Shown: positions 63,635 through 64,000 of the stretch, one piece after another | How positions within the stretch are numbered: position 1 is the stretch's first letter | How the letters are laid out: each line of letters opens with the position of its first letter | NCBI RefSeq assembly: GCF_000471905.2 | Contig: NW_006499781.1 | Span: 623,960-687,959, forward strand | DNA: 64,000 nt | Source: Amborella trichopoda | Taxonomy: Eukaryota > Streptophyta > Magnoliopsida > Amborellales > Amborellaceae | Direction of reading: 5' to 3' | The notes under the pieces: model-generated | The model's input: only the letters and a program-made list of their open reading frames with translations | What the model was told of the DNA's origin: nothing | Databases searched by the model: none | Translations under genes and position numbers: made by a program

Positions 63635-64000
63635 TATGGGGGAACACTATGAGAGAGTTGGAGATGAGCCAGACCTTAATCCTACCAAATACCAAGAAGC
63701 CACATGCTGTCCTGAAAAGAACCATTGTGTAGAAGCCATGAAAGATAGGTACAAATCCATTATCCAAAACCAAGTATGGGAATTAGTGTCTTTACTTAAA
63801 AATTGTAAGACTATCGGGTGCAAATGGATTTTCAAGAAGAAACTAAACTCAACTCAGAGGGGAAATTAAAAAGGCTAGGCTAGTAGCTAAGGGATTCACC
63901 CAAAAGGAAGGGATAGACTATGATGAAACTTTTTCACATTGCAAAGTTTCCATTCATTAGAATCCTAATTGCCCCAACCGCACACTTTGACTTTGAGGGC
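63635..64000 (+). pseudogene. Copia reverse transcriptase start, cut by window edge
   Basis: EAMKDRYKSIIQNQVWELVS, TIGCKWIFKKKLNS, a frame change near 63868, then LVAKGFTQKEGIDYDETFSH. This is the N-terminal part of the RVT_2 domain; the catalytic box would lie beyond 64000. Confidence 0.8.

Larger units (their letters stand above)
61560..64000 (+). mobile_element. Copia retrotransposon, 5'-truncated, decayed, runs off the right edge
   Basis: Plus strand: gag (VVHLLNTLPVSWEVFVSSLA, LDKLITLLKAEEERKN) 61565-61880; zinc knuckle region, duplicated, 61902-62140; protease FIDSGATTHVS 62152-62184; pre-integrase block (HMQLGHISYKRMERLKQDGI) ~62540-62620; integrase (ANRVAERRNRTLVEKVRSMM, DFWGEA) ~63045-63145 and its C-terminal part (SLDHLRVWGCSAHVLIPYQN) ~63313-63375; RT start (VWELVSLLKNCKTIGCKWIF, LVAKGFTQKEGIDYDETFSH) 63770-63945. 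Frameshifts and stops are common. No 5' LTR is present, so the left end is truncated at about 61560. Confidence 0.85.

Overview
The window is nuclear DNA of a flowering plant, probably a woody angiosperm with long introns. Two plant genes with GT-AG introns can be read on the minus strand. The space around and inside them is filled with plant retrotransposons, DNA transposons, an endogenous pararetrovirus, poly-purine tracts and microsatellites. Codon-level comparison was made from memory of the families, so species and copy identity are not established.

Layout. 1-3.2 kb: the 5' part of an AP2-domain transcription factor gene of the Arabidopsis At2g41710 type (minus strand, six exons, including a 9-nt microexon). 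Its 3' exons are not recognised in the window. 3.2-10.9 kb: intergenic DNA with two degenerate minisatellites, an AT-rich hairpin and the 3' ends of two LINE retrotransposons. 10.9 kb to beyond 61 kb: the 3' half of a full-size ABC transporter gene of subfamily A (ABCA1/AOH1 type, minus strand). Eighteen consecutive exons encode the last ~782 residues: the end of the large loop, the second membrane domain, the second nucleotide-binding domain and the C-terminal tail. All reading phases join and the catalytic motifs are intact. The first half of the protein lies beyond the right edge.

The ABCA1 introns are the main hosts of mobile DNA. The intron at 15.7-23.2 kb holds a ~5 kb decayed endogenous pararetrovirus (Caulimoviridae). 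The intron at 23.7-26.2 kb holds an internally deleted Gypsy element. The 14.5 kb intron at 30.6-45.1 kb holds a three-level nest: a Copia element split by an element with ~1.75 kb direct repeats, which is itself split by an L1-type LINE. The 11 kb intron at 45.9-57.0 kb holds a 1,295-bp PIF/Harbinger-like element with TAA target duplications, several LTR fragments and a Gypsy gag-protease fragment. The intron at 57.1-60.8 kb holds a long-TIR element that seems to have captured the 5' end of a gene. The right end is a Copia element with two internal tandem duplications, cut by the window edge.

Most notable observations: (1) the splice donor after AP2 exon 5 reads GA where GT is expected, and the nearest GT would frameshift the protein; (2) the ABCA1 reading frame survives a very heavy intronic load, including pararetroviral DNA; (3) a Pack-MULE-like candidate carries an untranslated leader and a plastid-targeting-like start; (4) a 42-bp in-frame triplication lies in a Copia integrase. 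I found no convincing new multi-gene system.
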